64,000 nt of DNA from Arthrobacter sp. PAMC 25486 (GTDB lineage: Bacteria > Actinomycetota > Actinomycetes > Actinomycetales > Micrococcaceae). Made by a program: the position numbers and the translations under genes. This document shows, piece after piece, positions 61,982 to 64,000 of the stretch. A model generated the notes under the pieces. It ran no database searches. It was not told the DNA's origin and saw only the letters and a program-made list of their open reading frames with translations. How positions within the stretch are numbered: position 1 is the stretch's first letter; each line of letters opens with the position of its first letter. The DNA lies in NCBI RefSeq assembly GCF_000785535.1, contig NZ_CP007595.1, positions 3,928,439-3,992,438 of the forward strand, given 5' to 3'.

Positions 61982-63709
61982 ATGAAACACATCAACAAGA
62001 TGGTGGGAGCCGGAGTTCTGGCCCTCGCCCTCACTGTCACTGGCTGCAGTGCCGGCGGCGGTGGCGGAGACAACAAGCCCACCGTGGACAGCAGCAAGGG
62101 CGCTGCCGAAACCGGAGCGCTGCCCACCACAGCGTGGACCGTGGCGGACTACGCCGCCGTCAAGGATGGCGGCACCCTGACACTGGCTGTTGACCAGCTG
62201 CCGGACAACTGGAACACCCTGCAGGTGGACGGCAACGTCAAAGCCGGCAGCGAAATCCTGGATCCCACCACAGGCGGCCCCGTGGTCAACACGGTGGACG
62301 GCGGCTGGGCACTAAACCCCGACTACGCCACAGAGGTCAAGCTGGCCGGTGAAGATCCGCAGGTTGTTGAGATCAAGCTGAACCCAAAGGCCGTGTGGGA
62401 AGATGGCACGCCCATCACCTACAAGGACTACGACGCCACGATCAAGGCCAACAACGGCACCAACAAGGAATACCAGATTGTTGACGACAACGTCTACAAG
62501 GATATTGAATCGGTGACCAAGGGTGAGACTGACTTCGACTTCAAGATCACGTTCAAGAACAAGAACGCCGACTGGCCCTCGATCCTGGGCGGCAGTACGG
62601 CCGGCGCGGTCCAGACTGCCGTGATCCCGGAAGCCATCGCCGCGGATGTGACAGCCTTCAACGAAGGCTACAAGTCCAAGCCGCTTCCCTCCAGCGGGCC
62701 GTACAAGGTGGGCACTGTTGACGCCTCCGGCCAGGTGGTCACCCTGGTCCCGAATGAGAAGTGGTGGGGCCAGAAGCCCAAGCTGGAAAAGATCATCATG
62801 AAGGTAGTCTCCCGTGACGCACTGGCCCAGGCCTACGCGAACAAGGAACTGGACGCCTTCAGCATCGGCACCAGCAAGAACAACTACGACACTGCCAAGA
62901 AGCGCGCCGACGGCGCCATCCAGCAGTCCGGCGGCCTCACCTGGAACCACGTCACCATGAATGGTTCCAAGGGGCCGCTGGCTGATGTCAAGGTGCGCCA
63001 GGCAGTGGGCCGGGCCATTGACCGTGACACCATTTCCGCCAGCCGCCTGGCACCCATCGGTGCGCCCGTGGCCAACCAGAACAACTACATCTTCATGCCC
63101 GGCCAGAAGGGTTACGAGGACAATGCCACTGCCGTCATCGGCTACGACACCGCCAAGTCCGAGGAGTTGCTGAAGGAGGCCGGCTACGCCAAAGCGGCCG
63201 ACGGCACCATGGAGAAGGACGGCAAGAAGCTGGAGATCACCTACACTCTCGACGCCAACAACCCGGTGTCGGAGCAGATCTTCAAGCAGCTCCAGGCCAA
63301 CCTGAAGGCCGTGGGCATCACCCTGAAGAACGACACGGTCCCGGCCGACAAGTTCTTCTCCGACTACGTGCTCAAGTCCAACTTTGAACTGACCGGCTTT
63401 GCATGGTCGGGCACCGCGTTCCCCATCGCCTCCAACGAATCCATCTTCTACCCCGCTGATGCCGGCCAGAACTTCTCCGGCATCACGGATGACAAGCTCG
63501 GCGACATGTGGCAGAAGGCCAACGCAGAGCTCGACCCGGCCAAGCGGCTCGTGCTGGCCAACGAGATCGACAAGGCGATCTTCGCCTACACGCCCGTCAT
63601 TCCGCTGACCCCGACCCCGAACACCCTCGGTGTCCGGACCGACCTGGTCAACTACGGCGCCGCACAGTTCCAGTCCATCAACTGGACCACCGTCGGCTTC
63701 AAGGGCTAA
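61982..63709 (+). CDS. Extracellular solute-binding lipoprotein, family 5
   Basis: 575 aa from the ATG at 61982, after GGAGGAAACA. Signal peptide with lipobox (LTVTGCSAG). SBP_bac_5 features: LDPTTGGPVV-type loop, ATEVKLAGEDPQVVEIKLNP, LKAVWEDGTPITYKDY-like region, PLPSSGPYKVGT, and LADVKVRQAVGRAIDRD. Residue pattern and length match peptide-, nickel- or opine-binding members; the ligand is unknown. It lies last in the operon, an order common in actinobacterial importers. Confidence 0.95.
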   Translation: MKHINKMVGAGVLALALTVTGCSAGGGGGDNKPTVDSSKGAAETGALPTTAWTVADYAAVKDGGTLTLAVDQLPDNWNTLQVDGNVKAGSEILDPTTGGPVVNTVDGGWALNPDYATEVKLAGEDPQVVEIKLNPKAVWEDGTPITYKDYDATIKANNGTNKEYQIVDDNVYKDIESVTKGETDFDFKITFKNKNADWPSILGGSTAGAVQTAVIPEAIAADVTAFNEGYKSKPLPSSGPYKVGTVDASGQVVTLVPNEKWWGQKPKLEKIIMKVVSRDALAQAYANKELDAFSIGTSKNNYDTAKKRADGAIQQSGGLTWNHVTMNGSKGPLADVKVRQAVGRAIDRDTISASRLAPIGAPVANQNNYIFMPGQKGYEDNATAVIGYDTAKSEELLKEAGYAKAADGTMEKDGKKLEITYTLDANNPVSEQIFKQLQANLKAVGITLKNDTVPADKFFSDYVLKSNFELTGFAWSGTAFPIASNESIFYPADAGQNFSGITDDKLGDMWQKANAELDPAKRLVLANEIDKAIFAYTPVIPLTPTPNTLGVRTDLVNYGAAQFQSINWTTVGFKG

Positions 63710-63727
63710 CCCCCTCCCGCACCAAAG

Positions 63728-63762
63728 AGGCCCGGCCTGCTCACAGTGAGCGGGCCGGGCCT
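63728..63762 (+). terminator. Terminator of the ABC importer operon
   Basis: AGGCCCGGCC pairs with GGCCGGGCCT; the inner TGCTCAC/GTGAGC pairing extends the stem. It is followed by TCGCC, 19 bp after the stop. Confidence 0.82.
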
Positions 63763-63797
63763 TCGCCGTCCCCGCAAATCGATCCCACCCTTGTAAC

Positions 63798-63852
63798 GCG
63801 GCAGCACCTTCCGGGGTCTTTTCTCGAATGCGGCAGCACCTTCCGGGGTCTT
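63798..63852. repeat. Direct repeat of a 23-bp box
   Basis: The box contains the core GCGGCAGCACCTTCCGGGG followed by TCTT. It occurs exactly at 63798-63820 and 63830-63852, 32 bp apart, between the importer operon and the right edge. It looks like a dispersed intergenic element. Confidence 0.75.
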
Positions 63853-63955
63853 CACGGATCGGGCCCGTCCGTAACATCGAAGCGCAACTCCGGAGAGGGC
63901 GTTATCTAACATCTCGACATTGATGGTCAACAGGTGGGTGGCTTGTGGAGACCCA

Positions 63956-64000
63956 CTATGTCAGTGTGCTTGCCAGGGCGAGTACAGCCAAAAGGATACC
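63956..64000 (-). CDS. Possible C-terminal end of a membrane-protein gene (partial)
   Basis: Only 14 codons before a TAG are in the window, reading GILLAVLALASTLT on the - strand. The hydrophobic character suits the last helix of a membrane protein. Too short for any assignment. Confidence 0.3.
   Translation of the reverse strand, partial: GILLAVLALASTLT

Noticed and set aside
62312..63877. 521-aa open frame on the - strand opposite the solute-binding protein
   Set aside because: Shadow frame; the + strand lipoprotein has signal peptide, lipobox and family motifs.

Overview
The window looks like the chromosome of a high-GC actinobacterium of the Micrococcaceae, most likely Arthrobacter or a close relative. 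This is an inference from GC-rich codon use, frequent GTG/TTG starts, ATGA and GTGA gene overlaps, and protein families typical of that group. No rRNA, tRNA, CRISPR array, phage or transposase gene was seen. Most of the content is nutrient uptake and catabolism, each module with its own local regulator.

Layout. 1-4.9 kb: a partial VIT1/CCC1 metal transporter, small orphan genes (a 78-aa membrane protein, a single lipoyl domain, a VOC remnant, a 95-aa protein behind a structured leader), and a sodium:solute symporter divergent from an XRE-cupin regulator. 5.0-9.2 kb: a translationally overlapping MFS, GH2 glycosidase and DUF2804 operon. 9.3-14.6 kb: a KimA/APC-like permease, then an agmatinase/guanidinobutyrase overlapping a ThDP enzyme. 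14.7-19.5 kb: an HSP90-family ATPase followed by a 959-aa TPR protein. 19.6-22 kb: small genes and methionine aminopeptidase divergent from an XRE regulator. 22.1-24.4 kb: a PadR, DUF1048 and ABC exporter operon. 25.3-29.6 kb: a TetR and TIGR01777 epimerase pair, a membrane protein and a DUF5107 protein. 29.9-33.1 kb: a GntR, asparaginase and aspartase operon.

35.8-50.0 kb is the main accessory island, apparently for four-carbon sugars and sugar acids. The + strand arm is a GntR regulator, an isomerase-like TIM barrel, a DhaKL-type ketose kinase, an RpiB-type isomerase, two dehydrogenases, a 35-aa membrane micropeptide, an MFS carrier and a TPI-like isomerase. These match the known erythrulose-phosphate routes to erythrose 4-phosphate. 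The convergent - strand arm is a DUF1537 kinase, an L-threonate-type dehydrogenase, a GntP permease and a class II aldolase, controlled by a divergent FadR-type regulator. Each arm has a palindromic operator that can be read directly.

50-57.4 kb holds a TetR gene, a truncated lacZ remnant, an SDR, idi, a secreted nuclease lipoprotein, an S1-like/coiled-coil protein of unknown role, and a decayed Cache-domain gene. 57.8-63.7 kb is a complete peptide/nickel-type ABC importer ending in a strong terminator. Many intergenic gaps carry inverted or tandem repeats of the REP type. Regulatory and substrate assignments are inferences from sequence and context; no database search was run.
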